DNA of 64,000 bases from Lutjanus erythropterus (Eukaryota > Chordata > Actinopteri > Lutjaniformes > Lutjanidae): the NCBI GenBank assembly GCA_020091685.1, contig CM034607.1:8553465-8617464 (forward strand), read 5' to 3'. Shown in pieces: positions 12,960-24,246 of this stretch. Positions within the stretch are counted from its first letter, which is position 1, and each line of letters begins with the position of its first letter. The notes beneath the pieces were generated by a model, which was not told where the DNA came from, ran no database searches, and saw nothing but the letters and a program-made list of their open reading frames with translations. A program made the translations under genes and the position numbers.

Positions 12960-14150
12960 TTGTTAGTCTGTCAACTCCACCAACAATCACCAACTCTGGT
13001 TTGTTTGAATTAAAGCCTTAATTCGCCGTGTGAAAAGAGTGCAAAGAATCTGACTCTGCAGGCTGTTTAGCTCCCGCTCCTCACCTCTGCTCACTGCACT
13101 TGGCTGTGTTTGAGTGGGTGTGTACTGTGATGCTGGATAAGCAGCAGCTGTCACTCTGCAGACCATGACGCTAGCGAAATAAAATGACAAATATCACCAA
13201 AAAAAGTCGTAAGAAAAAAAAAAAAAAAAAAAGCCCATCAGCCCATTAGGTGATGTATTTGTATATTTGTTGTGGTGCTCAGAGCGCCAACGAATACATT
13301 TGAAAAACTCAACAGCAATGTCTCTTTCCAGAAATCATGACTCGTTTACTCCTGATAATTCACAGGGCAGAGTGTCTCAGGGTTTCTTATTCCATCTGCC
13401 AACCATAGAAGAAAGTGCGCATCTACTCATGGATGAGAGGCTCGTGCTTGTGACTTTTCAGGATGTAAACAGAAGCGGTGTCCTCCTCAGCTGATCTGTA
13501 ACCATCCATGAGTAGATGCACACTTTCTTTGGCGCGGTGATTCGGTTGGCAGGTGTAGCTCAGTTGAAAGTGGGCCTGTAAAGACTGCAATATTTTTGGA
13601 TTCTCAGACTCAGCTACACATTTCTCTGTTCAGCTGAGATCTGAACAGGAGAGTGATGTCCACTCGTTCACTGCTGTGAGTGAGAGGGATGTCAGATGTC
13701 AAAATATTTCAGCATTTTAACAGTGTAATTAAAAAGTGTTCACATTTATCACAAGAAAATACCATCAGTTCAGCTTCTCTGTCTTATCTGGCTGTTTTTC
13801 TTTTCTCCTGAACAGTTGACGTTTTGGAGATGTGTTTTTGCCGTGATATGTACATGTGTATAATCAAATACTAATTTTGCTGTTGAGTACCATGACAATG
13901 GACCAAGAAATCATTCGGTGCAGCCCTAGTAGAAAGAAAATAGTTCCCACATGAAATTGCTCACACCAAGCTATTATCTTGAGTATCCGGGTCATGATTT
14001 CTGGACAGAGGCTGCTGTTGCTGTTGAGTTTTTCAAATGTTGGTCCTTTCAGCACCATAAGCTGATCATAAACCATCTAGTTTCATTGTATTATGTCAGA
14101 CATCTCTACGGCTATGGCTAAAGTATGTATTTTTGATTTAGTCCCTTTAA
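12960..14150. repeat. composite teleost repeat with inverted arms
   Basis: An arm at about 13290-13345, including 'gaaaaactcaacagcaatg' and 'ccagaaatcatgac', is repeated in reverse complement at about 13990-14042 ('gtcatgatttctgga', 'gttgagtttttcaaat'). Between them is a second inverted pair: 'catctactcatggatg' near 13421-13436 and 'catccatgagtagatg' near 13504-13519. I recognise 'catctactcatggatg' and 'ttcggtgcagccctag' from a common teleost repeat. Related pieces occur at 40240-40370 and 40710-41060. An A run at 13215-13233 lies at the left. No coding potential is seen. Confidence 0.6.
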
Positions 14151-14399
14151 CAAGTCATCTTAACCTGTCTGACAGAGAATGCGTCTTAAATGCAAAATCT
14201 GGACTGGGACATCCAGCGTACCACACTTTTATAACATGTCCTTAAACATTTTACTTCTCAAAGTAGCAATAAAACATACAAACAGAAAACACGGAAGGCG
14301 TTCACTTAAATAACTCTGAATTAAAGAATAGTTCATGCCATCATAGCTCATTCGATTTAACACATTTTCCCAGAATCAGTAATAAAGCACCTTTTTAGT

Positions 14400-14900
14400 C
14401 AGACAGTTCCTGGCTGGTCAACATAATCATCAGTTCCTGTGACTCAGAATCTAAAATGTGCTCTCCATCTCCGGCCCTCCGTCTATTACGTACGTGATTA
14501 TGTTGTGAGAAGTACTCTTTCCATGATTATTGCAGTGCGAGAGAGACGTTTTGCGTCATTCCAGATTACAAAATCGTTTTATCTCTGCTGATTGCCACGC
14601 CGCTTCTTCAGGCAAGAAACTTAATTGTCCTCATATTTTTGAGTACAGACTGTCACTGACAAAAAGTCGCTCAGAGGAGAACCAATCAGTCTGATTTAGC
14701 AGCAGGTCAGGTGTCACTCAAGATCTGTGTCCCAAAATAGACGTCTGCCTCAGGCCTTTGACGAAGATGAAGATCGAGTGGATGTGGGAAGGCAGATGTA
14801 TCAGTGATGCATGGGGCTGCAGATTTATGCAAAGAGGCATGCAAATTATATTTGCATGAGCAACTGGTGGCAAAAGAACAATGCAGACCTGAACAGTGCT
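14400..14900. promoter_or_regulatory. candidate intronic regulatory element with POU octamers
   Basis: This is single-copy-looking sequence between repeats. It contains two exact octamers, ATGCAAAT and ATTTGCAT, as an inverted pair at 14838-14858, plus a variant 'ttatgcaaag' at 14825-14834 and TAAT-type homeodomain cores. Octamers bind POU-domain factors. An enhancer role for kcng2 is inference only; no conservation data can be consulted here. Confidence 0.35.
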
Positions 14901-15299
14901 TAGTCCTTTTCAGGTACTGTTTCTGAAGAAAGAAAGAAAAGAAAGTGACAAATCCGCCTTAGAAAGAAGCATCTTTAACATCCGGCTTTGTGGAAGGAAA
15001 ACAGGGATTATGGGATGTTTGTAATTGACTCAGATTCAACATCTGAAATATAAGCAACACAGAGTCACAGGTCATAAAAGCCTCTTGTGTTGAAGATGAA
15101 AGGGAATAGCATGACCTCACATGCTGTACTAACCCTGTGTAATAAGGATGAAAGTGGTATAAAATACTTGAAATGAAAGAGATTTTTCACTTGTATGTAA
15201 TTGTTGCATCAAAGGCTTGGTTCAGTGTATAAGAATATTTGTTTTAGTGTGGCAAGGCCCTGTTTTTTACCGACTTACTATAATATTGAAGTTAGGACC
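14901..15299. other. intron 1, nothing recognised
   Basis: No exon, RNA gene or recognisable mobile element is seen in this stretch. Confidence 0.45.
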
Positions 15300-16080
15300 C
15301 CCAAGTGTCACAATTTTTGGGTTTAGTTTAGTTGTTTCCTGTTTTATTTTGTAGTTCTTGCCTTTGCTCTGGTTTCTGTTGCTTTATTCCAAGCCTTTGT
15401 CTTTTTCCTGCCTTTTTTTGGTTGATGATTAGTCTAACCTGTAACCTGATTCGCCTGTCTGTGTATTTAGTATGTGTCCCCTCCCCCCTTGTTTGCCCAG
15501 CCCGTCCTCACCAGAGAAACATGCACGTTTTTTATGACCTATATGTCCATTTGTTGCTAGGCGGTGCCCCCAGGTGGATGTAGTAAGCATTGCAGATGAA
15601 TTAGAGGGAGAACCTAATCAAAATATGACCATTTTATAGGGTAAATGACACGTGTAAAGCGTCACGCCATCATGTGACATACATAATGTAGTTATTTTAA
15701 TCTGAATCAACCTTTTCTGTTGTTCAGGCATGAAGATGTGTTGGTTTACCAGTTTGTTTTTGTTCTAGCATCAGGTGTACTAGCTGTTTTCCCACTGTTT
15801 TGGACTGGGATTTTGGATTTTGGATTTTCTTTCTGCCTGCCTATTTGGACTCGTTTGCCTTTGGACTGTTTGCCTTGTGCCTACCTAACCTCCATAAGCC
15901 TTCCGTATTTTGACTTTGAGTATTTAAAGTGCATTAGCTCCGCCCCCTGGTCTGCATTTGGTTCCCTCCTCTCATATTTCTGCTGCCCTGCTTGACATAA
16001 CTTGATACCAGCTGTCTGAAGTTATCTGAGAACTTACAAGATTAGTTAAGTGGCACGAAAAACTCCACATTGAATAAACC
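15300..16080 (+). repeat. teleost interspersed repeat, interrupted
   Basis: Two blocks (about 15300-15515 and 15715-16070) match in style one familiar fish repeat: 'ttagttgtttcctgtttta', 'cctgtctgtgtatttagt', then 'ttttggactgggattttgg'. About 200 bases of unrelated sequence separate them, which looks like a later insertion or a rearrangement. The open frames inside (83 and 91 codons) are by-products of the pyrimidine-rich repeat. Confidence 0.5.
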
Positions 16081-16828
16081 GACGACCCCCCTTTTATTTT
16101 TCAAACATTCACAACAAATAACAAATGTGTTCCCTTAACCTTCCACTAACAACTGGTATTACTTTTTGCACTTTTGTTGGTCTGTGTTCCTTCAGAAACA
16201 GTCCAAGAATACACAACTGTGGGCACACAGGTATTTCAGGATAATTTTAGATACGTAGGATATTCAGTACACTTTTTCTCAAACTCCCAAACTACTGTAC
16301 GCTTGCTCAGTCCTCTGAACAACTGCCTCTAAATTGGTGAAACAGGAAGAAGTAATGTATGTATGCCTAATATACTTGTTTTTTAAATTGTACTGAGAAG
16401 ACATAAAACTGAAGTTTTGAGATTCAAAGATTCAACACACCCACCGCCCTCCTACTCAGGTGTTTTCTTTCATTTTGTCCAGTCTCTTCTCAGGACTATA
16501 AACTACTTGGTTGACAGTTTCCACATGCTCCTGTTGCACCTGGGCATTTTTCTTCCATGTCAAAATCCGGTGCGTACAACATTACCCACAATGCAACTTG
16601 ACCATATGCTAGTAGCGCCTAATGAAGCTTCGAGCCGCTAGCCTTAAACAGAGGCGCAAACTGCAGGGGTCTGGTAAGCCTTTTCAACTCCACACCCCAA
16701 TTTTTTTCCAGATTCTTTAGCCCTAACCGATGCTGACTCAAGTGACATCACTTGAGGCAATTTTTCAGACTTTGCGTGAAGTGTGAACTCATTTTAAAAG
16801 AACTGAATCTGATGTGATTTTCAATAAA

Positions 16829-17790
16829 CATTTGCAATAAATTGCACTGTAAATATGAAGCTACAGCTAGGAGATGGTAGCTTAGCTTAGCATAAAACTG
16901 GAGACAGCTAGCCTCGCTCTGTCCTAAGGCTAAAACAATCCACCTGCCAGCACTTCTAAAGGCCCCCTTGACATATGAAAATAGATATGTCTATTTCAAA
17001 CAATGTAACCATCACTGCCCATGTACTCCCATGTGTTCTAAGCAATACATTCACTAGAGGGCGCCACTCAGAGTCCAGTCACCTAAAAGAAGAAGAAGAG
17101 TCAATGACGATGCTGGAGAAGGTTACAATAATAAACCTCCTGGAAAAGATGCAAAAGCAGAGACAGCGTTGGTCTGAATTGCCATTAAATATACTGTGAC
17201 ATGAAAACTTCTTTGTTGTGTCCTGTGGTCATGTTTTTGCTTGAACAATTGACTACACAGCCCCCCCATGGCTACTGATGGTACTACCCTGTTTAGTCTG
17301 TATCCGTTAGCTTTCAAAAAATGTACAAAATACAGATGAAATGAATGTAGCGTATCTAACGTTAAGCATAAATGAGCCTTTTAGTTGACTAAAGCCTGGA
17401 TTATACCTTTTCGTCTCTTCACACAAAGGTATTATTCAGACTTCACCTGTCCATGCGGCCCCTATCCTGCATACATTGATCTGCTGTGCATGTGTAGAAT
17501 GCATCCTCCAAGCGGACTCCAGATAGTATAGTCTAAACAGAACTACTACATCTGCAGCTTTTTCTATATGCATCTGTTTGGGAGTATAATCCAGACTTAA
17601 CAGCTTTCTGAGGTGCAACTACTGTCATAAAACTACAACTTTTTTACTCTTTTTGTATCAATTAAATAAATGAGATGATGGATAATATAAGCTTTAGAAG
17701 TGCTGGTAGGTGTATTTTCTTATTTTTGGACAGAGCCAGGTCAGCTGTCTCGCCTTCTTTCTAGTCTTTACGCTTTCAACAAATTTCTCA
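16829..17790. mobile_element. 'agcttagcttagc' family element with opposed ends
   Basis: The left part (16850-16965) carries 'gaagctacag', 'tagcttagcttagcataaa' and 'cacctgccagcacttctaaa', landmarks of an abundant percomorph MITE. The right part (17685-17770) holds the reverse complement of the last landmarks ('tagaagtgctggtaggtg', 'tttggacagagccagg'). The middle is unrelated. Either two copies are inverted or one is a foldback derivative. Other copies are at 23240-23600, 49745-49795 (fragment) and 51130-51300. Confidence 0.55.
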
Positions 17791-18632
17791 AAACGTCAAG
17801 CAGTTCCTTCATTGAGGACTGAACCAAGTCCACCTTTTTAGTCCACTGCTGGAAGTGGCCTAATCTTGGACTTGATCAAATGTACCATTTCCGTGATTCA
17901 GTAAACCTTATTTGACATGTTACCCCTATGTGGAGCTCCTCCTATTACTTGAATTCATTCTTTCTGTGCTCCTGAAGCCACCCCTGGGTGCAGTGTCATG
18001 CTCAATAAACTGCTCCTGTCAGAAACACTTTGCTGAGTCGCTGTAGAGGTGACGTGCTCTGACCCCCCTCTCTTGGAGAGAGTGGCCTGTTTCAAAATGA
18101 TTGGCCTCACAATAGAAGAGCAAACTCTGAGGATAGCTAGAGGGGTCCCACTCTTAATTTGTTGTGATGATGTGCCCGGCCTCCCTCCATCGGCTCCACT
18201 GCCTGAGGTCCAGTACAGTCCAGTCAGTCTTACTGAGTAAAGCATCACTGGCATGAGGCTATTCGTGCAGCCTGTGTTCTCTGGATTGTGTATCCAGATG
18301 CCCATGTTAAATAAAACAAGAAATGTCTCAGCTTGTTAAGACGGCATGGCTTCAGAAATGTGTAATTGAATCTAAATAGCTTTTAGATGTGAAACGAGAC
18401 ACAGAGTGGCACGCTTTACTTTTCGACCAGGGAGTTATGACATGGCTCAGATTCAGCAGAAACAGCCGCTTTTGCAAGATTCAGCAGAAACTTTTACGAG
18501 TCAAAAAACGAGTCAGAGTAGCCTTTTTTTTTGCTTGATCATCACCTTTTCTGATTTAGCTCTTATTTGATTCTATCAAACCTTGTTTGGAAAGGTTGAA
18601 CCTAAGAGACAGTGTTTCCTCAGCCTCTAGAC
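17791..18632. other. intron 1, nothing recognised
   Basis: Two overlapping opposed frames near 17955-18305 have no splice or similarity support. No repeat was identified with confidence. Confidence 0.4.
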
Positions 18633-18742
18633 CAGTCGTTCCCAAACAGTAAATACCTTACTCCACTTCAAAAGACACAAACTATCCCTTTAAAAAACAC
18701 ACACATGATATAACAACTCAGCAACTGCTTTGAGAACCACTG
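18633..18742. mobile_element. hAT-type MITE with 8-bp target duplication
   Basis: The left end 'CAGTCGTTCCCAAAC' and the right end, read in reverse complement as 'CAGTGGTTCTCAAAGC', form terminal inverted repeats. The flanks are 'ctctagac' (18625-18632) and 'ctctagag' (18743-18750), a 7 of 8 match. CAG-type ends with 8-bp duplications are typical of hAT transposons. At 110 bases it has no coding capacity. Confidence 0.75.
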
Positions 18743-18837
18743 CTCTAGAGGAGCATGTAAACCCCAAATCACTGAAAACCGGACATAACAGACTTTCTAC
18801 ATGGAAAATGCATGATGTCCATAAATTAAATAAATAT

Positions 18838-18965
18838 ATGAGCATGTACATCATAAATGGACTGGTAAATGGACTGCATTTTATATAGTGCTTTTCTCTA
18901 TCAACCACTCAAAGTACTTTACAACTACATGTCACATTGACACCCTGATGGCACGGCCACTGTGA
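18838..18965 (+). repeat. teleost repeat fragment ('taaatggactgcattt')
   Basis: The sequence 'ggtaaatggactgcatttta' followed by 'caaccactcaaagtacttta' and 'acaccctgatggcac' is the start of a very common fish interspersed repeat, truncated here. Confidence 0.65.
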
Positions 18966-20439
18966 TGATTGTGATTATTCTACCATATTCCTTTTCTCTC
19001 TTTTATTCCACTCCGACAGAGACATTAAGTGCATCTGTGGAGAAATCATTTTCATCTTCCTGTGAATTTTCTCCCATTGTCCTTGTTCCTTTAATAAATT
19101 TTCCTTAGTTGCTGTTGTTGTCCCTGAAATGTTTTCTCCACCGACAGCAGAAGTGCGTAAATCACACAGAAAACTTTATCACAGAGGTCCTTAGTATCAC
19201 ATCAGTATGTATAGAAAATGTAACCTTGTGGATTTAGTTACTGTACATGGCTGTACATGTTATGCATTTCATTTTGTGGACAGATTCACCATATAGTCAA
19301 AAATACTTCCAGTTGCTGTCCATTTGATCCTCAAACTATAGACTATTTTTCATGCTGACAGGTTTAAATTATACATATGTATGTTCATATAAAATGTAAA
19401 ATGAATAAATCATTACCACACATGTTAAACCTTGGTTATACAGTATATTTACTTCACATGAGTTCCTATCTGGCTCATTGTGCTGTGATTAGATCAACAT
19501 TATGGTGCTGATTTTTTTCACAGTTTGTTGTACAGTGCTTTAATTTGTCTCATTCCAGAGCCTGGTGAAGCGGTAAATAGAAAAACAACATTATTAATCT
19601 CTCTGCGTCGGGTTCAGGCCGCAATTTGATATCGAGTTGCCTTTCTTTGAGCTTAGATTGCAATCAGGCTCCAGAGAAGTTGTCAAGACTTTTTTAACTT
19701 GTGGGTCATCTTTAACTGTGTTCTGTTAAAGTCCATGAAAAAAGGTACAAGCCATGATGTTAAGATTCTTTGGATCAGTTTAATAGAATTTACACTTTTC
19801 CTCCTGTCTCTGCCTGATGATATGCAACTTAAGTCACAGTTAAGGCTGAGATATGCTCAAAATAAACCAGTTAGTACGACATGACGTCCAACCACGTCTG
19901 AAGGAACAAGGGTGTGTAGTTGTTTCGAATGGCCACATTTCAGACCCCCAAAAATCCTGCGATTTAAAGGCATGATCACACCCTACAAAGTGGCACAGCA
20001 ACAAAACATCTGCACAAAATATTTAGTTCTAGAGGCTTGGTGACATACTGACCACAGACAGGGCTAGCTGTGTTTTATAACTGCAAGATCCTCCGCTTGG
20101 TTGCAAACAGGACAAAACGTTCATACAATTTATCCATAAGATATATTTATACCAATTTCTGATTTTGTGATAATTCTCTATTCTGTGATTGTGGAGCAGT
20201 TTATACTCTGGTTAAATAAAAGTCAGTGGGGCAAGATAGCTTCCTACATTTGTGCTCCCCATTCTCTCAAAGCACAGCACCATTAAGGTGACTTACTGGT
20301 AAATGGTAGAAATTTTTGTAGTTTGTAGTCTGAGGCACACTGACGCCATTAGGCCTTTCATGGACTGACTCGTCTGGAATGTTTGATAGAGTAGAGATAA
20401 AAAGACGGGAGCCCTGCAAGCATAAAAAGTGTCTAAAGA
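18966..20439. other. intron 1, nothing recognised
   Basis: AT-rich sequence with no exon or clear element. Short open frames are unsupported. Confidence 0.45.
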
Positions 20440-20957
20440 CCAGAGGCTGGACCAAGTCATTGATTTGCAAATCAAGTCTTTGCACTCAAGTCCCAAGTCA
20501 AGACAGGGAAGTCCTGAATCAAGTCCCAAATCAAGACTGCCAAGTCTCAAATCCTAAACTTTGAGTGTCAAGTCCTTAACAAGTCATACTATGTTTTTCA
20601 TGAAATGTAATACCAACAACAGGGCCTTGACTTACTGTATGTTGTGCAACTTCATTGTTCCCTCCTGCAACTTGATTGGATGTTGTCATATTGGTTCAAA
20701 GAAAGTGTATGTGGGGAATTAAGTGTCAAAATGCTGAGAATGAATAGTGTTATCATTAGTTGATTAAGGAAACAAAGGGAATTGAATTGATTCATGGCAC
20801 ACTTTTTAAAACAATATTATTTGGGCTTGGGGAACTAGCAAGTATTTTCAAGTCTTTCAAGAAGTTTTTTGATTTTGTCAAGTCTAGTCTAAAGTCATCA
20901 AATTTGTGACTTGAGTCCAAGTTATGTGACTGAAGTTATGTGAAGTCCACGTCTGGT
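20440..20957. mobile_element. 'caagtc' family repeat just upstream of coding exon
   Basis: The left part repeats 'aagtc' words ('tcaagtcccaagtcaagac', 'caagtctcaaatcc'). The right end reads 'gacttgagtccaagtt', 'atgtgactgaag', 'gtccacgtctgg', the usual end of a teleost repeat. The element stops only about 45 bases before the acceptor AG at 21004-21005, so part of the branch-point region of this intron may lie next to or within transposon DNA. Confidence 0.6.
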
Positions 20958-21005
20958 AAAGAGACTGAATAAATGTAACTGTTGACTTGTCTTTTTGTCC
21001 TACAG

Positions 21006-21117
21006 AAACATGCTGTACTGCTGAATGGGTGACAAACTCCCTGTCACCTCACCTACCCTGTGAAGCCCCCCTCCCATCGCATAGCTCAGGACAGGGTCCC
21101 CCAACAGAGCAGCAATA
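21006..21117 (+). other. kcng2 5' UTR in the first coding exon
   Basis: The acceptor 'tgtctttttgtcctacag' ends at 21005. Two short upstream frames follow: 21010-21024 (4 codons and stop) and, starting on the very next base, 21025-21063 (12 codons and stop). An in-frame TAG at 21082-21084 with no ATG between it and 21118 fixes the main start. The main ATG has A at -3, a favourable context, but T at +4. Confidence 0.75.
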
Positions 21118-21906
21118 ATGTACCAGGAGGTAGCCTTCCTGGCAGGCAGCACTGAACACCAGTTCACCACCTTCCGCTTTAACCGTGTGGAGAACCCGCA
21201 GGAGGTCAGCTCCAAGAAGGGTTTGTTCTACAAGCGAGCCCAGCTCCTGCTCCAGCCTCAGCCCCGCCAACAGGATGGAGATGAGATTGGCCTGGCTGAC
21301 GGGGCGGCCATTATTAACGTTGGGGGCATCAAGTACCGCATCCCCTGGTCCACGCTGGATGAGTTCCCCCTGACACGGCTCGGCAAGCTGCGCAGCTGCA
21401 GCAACGAGGCCGAGATCATGGACGTGTGCGACGACTATGACGGCAGCCGCAATGAGTATTTCTTTGACCGAAGCCCGTTGGCTTTCCGCACAATTGTCAC
21501 TTTCTTAGCAGCGGGGAAGCTGCGTCTCCTGAGGGAGATGTGCGCCCTGTCCTTCCAGGAGGAGCTGCTGTACTGGGGGGTCGAGGAGAACAACCTGGAC
21601 TGGTGCTGCCTCAGGAAGCTGCGGCTCAGGCAGGAGGAATACAAGGAGCAGCAGAGGCTGGAGGAGGAGGACGCCGAGCTCACCACGCCGCAGTCGTGCG
21701 AGGAGAGTCAGCAGCCTCCCGGAGTGGGGCCGCCAGAAGACCCTCAGACGGGGGGCTGCATGCGAAGACTGAGGGACATGGTGGAGAACCCCCACTCTGG
21801 CCTGCCGGGGAAGATCTTCGCCTGTTTGTCAGTGTTATTTGTAGCCATTACCGCTGTGACGCTGTGTGTCAGCACCATGCCAGACCTCAGAGAGGAGGAG
21901 GAGAGG
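21118..21906 (+). CDS. kcng2: Kv6.2 potassium channel subunit, first coding exon (N-terminus, T1, S1)
   Basis: This exon encodes residues 1-263 of a voltage-gated K+ channel modulatory alpha subunit that would join Kv2 subunits in the plasma membrane. Residues 65-165 form the cytoplasmic T1 tetramerisation domain, starting at IINVGG and including CDDYD (104-108), FFDR (115-118) and ALSFQEELLYWG (143-154). The zinc-site cysteines C142, C163 and C164 are present in the C-x20-CC spacing, but the His expected six residues before C142 is Arg136, as I recall for other Kv6 proteins. A Glu-rich linker (172-210) precedes NPHSGLPGK and S1 (about 231-252). The exon ends after EEEER at 'gtgagt' (21907), a phase-0 split of the S1-S2 linker. 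The N-terminus before T1 is longer than in human KCNG2 and resembles KCNG1 and KCNG4 around 'KKGLFYKRAQ'. KCNG2 identity rests on best recalled similarity and the slc66a2 neighbour. Confidence 0.93.
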
Positions 21907-21999
21907 GTGAGTTCACTAATTAGTAAGAACTTTCAGTAACTCTTTATTTGAAGGGGTGCGCATAAGACAAAAGACATGACATGGTTATCACAGTGTAAT

Positions 22000-23239
22000 G
22001 ACAGTCTTATGCTCACCCACTCAAACTTTCTTTGCCTGCCTTGTTCACAGATTCAATTTAAATTTAAATTATCCAAAAAATCCAAACTCATATCTGCTTT
22101 CCTATACATGGCTTCTTGAATGAAGTCACATTTATTGAACCGGAATCGTTTCATTCAGCAAATGCAGCTGCATTCAGCATCAGAATCATTTTGCAGCCGT
22201 GGCCATTCACAAGTTCCAAAGCAAGGGGTCTCTGAATTTTGAAGGTAAGGCTTGCCGATAGGAAAGTAAAAAAAAAACAAAAAAAAAAACAGACAGTAGT
22301 ATAATAAAAAATATGCTGGCTCCCATGGAGTAAAATGGTGTGCTCTCTGTGGCATCTCACTGCAGAACAAATATTAAAACTATCACACGCTGAACAGATT
22401 TTCATGATGAACACCATAGTTATGACATTATATAACACACATAACTATAAACTGAAGGAACTCCAGTCTCAGGATTCCTGTATTTTTTTTAAGACAGCCT
22501 CAGGGAATGCTTTGCAGCGGCTACAGTAGAATTCAGATTATGTTGATGCAGCAGCCCACATACAGAGTCTTCCTGGGCTTTATTGTAAATCATCGTGACA
22601 GAGACAGAGGCGAAGGCTCAGGGACAAACGAGGCTTCCTCTCCATTCACTTGAATACCAGATTATCGTGAAGCCCCTCACTGCTTCTGCAGCATGCATTC
22701 CTTCATAGCAACATGAGATCCATGCTCTCCCAAATGTATGCAGTAACTGACAATGCATACACAACATGAAGATCAGAAAAAAAAAAAAAGCTGTAGCTAC
22801 ATTTACAAATCTTTAAATGGATAGTCTCTCTGGGTTTGGGCTTTGCAAAATCCCAAAGATATTCTCCCCATGTATCCATGTTGGTTCCAAAAATGAATAT
22901 GAAATAAGCTCAAATGAATATGAAGTAAGCTCATTATTGTTATATAAGATGATGATTATGCAAATTGTAGCCATGAAGTCTTAATCTTTACAGTTAAAGG
23001 CTTGTTTACCCAAGCCTTATCTAGACCAGCTGACCAGTAAACACATCAGAGCCTTAAAGGGACGTTTTATACTGTGTGTCATGTTCATTTTGACGCTCCA
23101 TTTGAGATTTTTATTTTAACAGCTATGTAGACTGGACTGTCCATGGCATTTGAGAATGTATCGTTGACGTTACAATTGCAGTACAAAGATATTGTGAATA
23201 CACCAACATTTTATCCTGGAAAACGAGAAAACGTGTTAC
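22000..23239. other. kcng2 intron, nothing recognised
   Basis: Apart from A-rich runs near 22266-22290 and 22778-22790, no repeat or gene is identified in this part of the intron. Confidence 0.4.
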
Positions 23240-23600
23240 TCCTGAAGTGGAACATTTTGGTGAAATACACATATTCGCCTTCTTTCTGAGAGTTAGATGA
23301 GAAGATCGATATCAATCTCATATCTGTGCGTTAACAGAACTGGGTAGCTTAGCCTAGCATTAAGACTGGAGACAAAGGGGAAACAACCTGGTTCTGTCCA
23401 CAAAGTGAAAGAAATGCCTGGAAACAACTCAAAACTTCTAATTAACAAACTGAATCCCATTTGTTTAATCCCCACAGAGAGAAATGTAAAAATTACAAAT
23501 TGTGTTTTTTTAGGAACTTTTGTGCTTGAACTATTTCTTGGCAAACCACAGCAGGGTGCAGTGACCAGTCAACTATTTTCAATGGAAAGTTGTTATAGTT
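23240..23600. mobile_element. 'agcttagcctagc' family element
   Basis: The order of landmarks follows the abundant percomorph MITE: 'ttttggtgaaatacacata', 'gagagttagatgagaagat', 'gtagcttagcctagcatt', 'gactggagacaaagggg', 'tgtttaatccccacag' and 'ctatttcttggcaa'. It is a nearly full copy with the right end eroded. It shares these words with the copies at 16829 and 51130. Confidence 0.65.
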
Positions 23601-24164
23601 GCTCAAAAACAAAACTTTAAATTGTGTCTTAAATATTGTCATGGAAATTAGTGAATTTAGCGTAAAATCCAACCAGTTTTTTCATTGGCTGTTTTTGGTA
23701 TTCAAGCTACTACTGTATCTTATCTCACAAACTTTTTATGCAGCCTGGATTGAATTTCCTGTCATACATTTGTGTACATAAAATGTTAAATGAAACTAAT
23801 ATAAGTTAAACATTAAAACAGTGTTAAACTTGAAGATTGCACTCAGTAGGGTGCAGATCTCGTCGAGGCATCAAATGGTGAAGCATCTACTGCAATGCCA
23901 CAACTGCCAGATGCAATGGAGATTCACAAAGGTTTTTGTTGTATAGTCTCAGTTTTCTTTAAGATGTATAGAGAAGTGTAATGGTATTGTAATTGAGCAT
24001 CTTGTGGTCACCAAACTGTATAAACATTGTTACTTAATAACATTTTGGTAAGTTTTTAGCAAAGTTCAAGCATCCAGGTGGCTTTACAACAACACAGTAG
24101 ATTTTTGAAGAAACTCACAAAAGCTGAAATTCTAAATAGGTTATCCTTGATGTTCATAGATCTC

Positions 24165-24246
24165 TTCTGTTCTATTCTATTCTATTCTATTCTGTTCTGT
24201 TCTGTTCTATTCTGTTTTGTTCTGTTCTATTCTATTCTATTCTATT
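24165..24246. repeat. (TTCTR)n pentanucleotide microsatellite
   Basis: About sixteen units of TTCTA, TTCTG and one TTTTG form a clean pentanucleotide array of 82 bases. Confidence 0.9.

Noticed and set aside
21435..21795. Antisense frames of 83 and 96 codons opposite the first coding exon
   Set aside because: They are shadows of the GC-rich kcng2 coding frame, with no similarity and no splice signals of their own.
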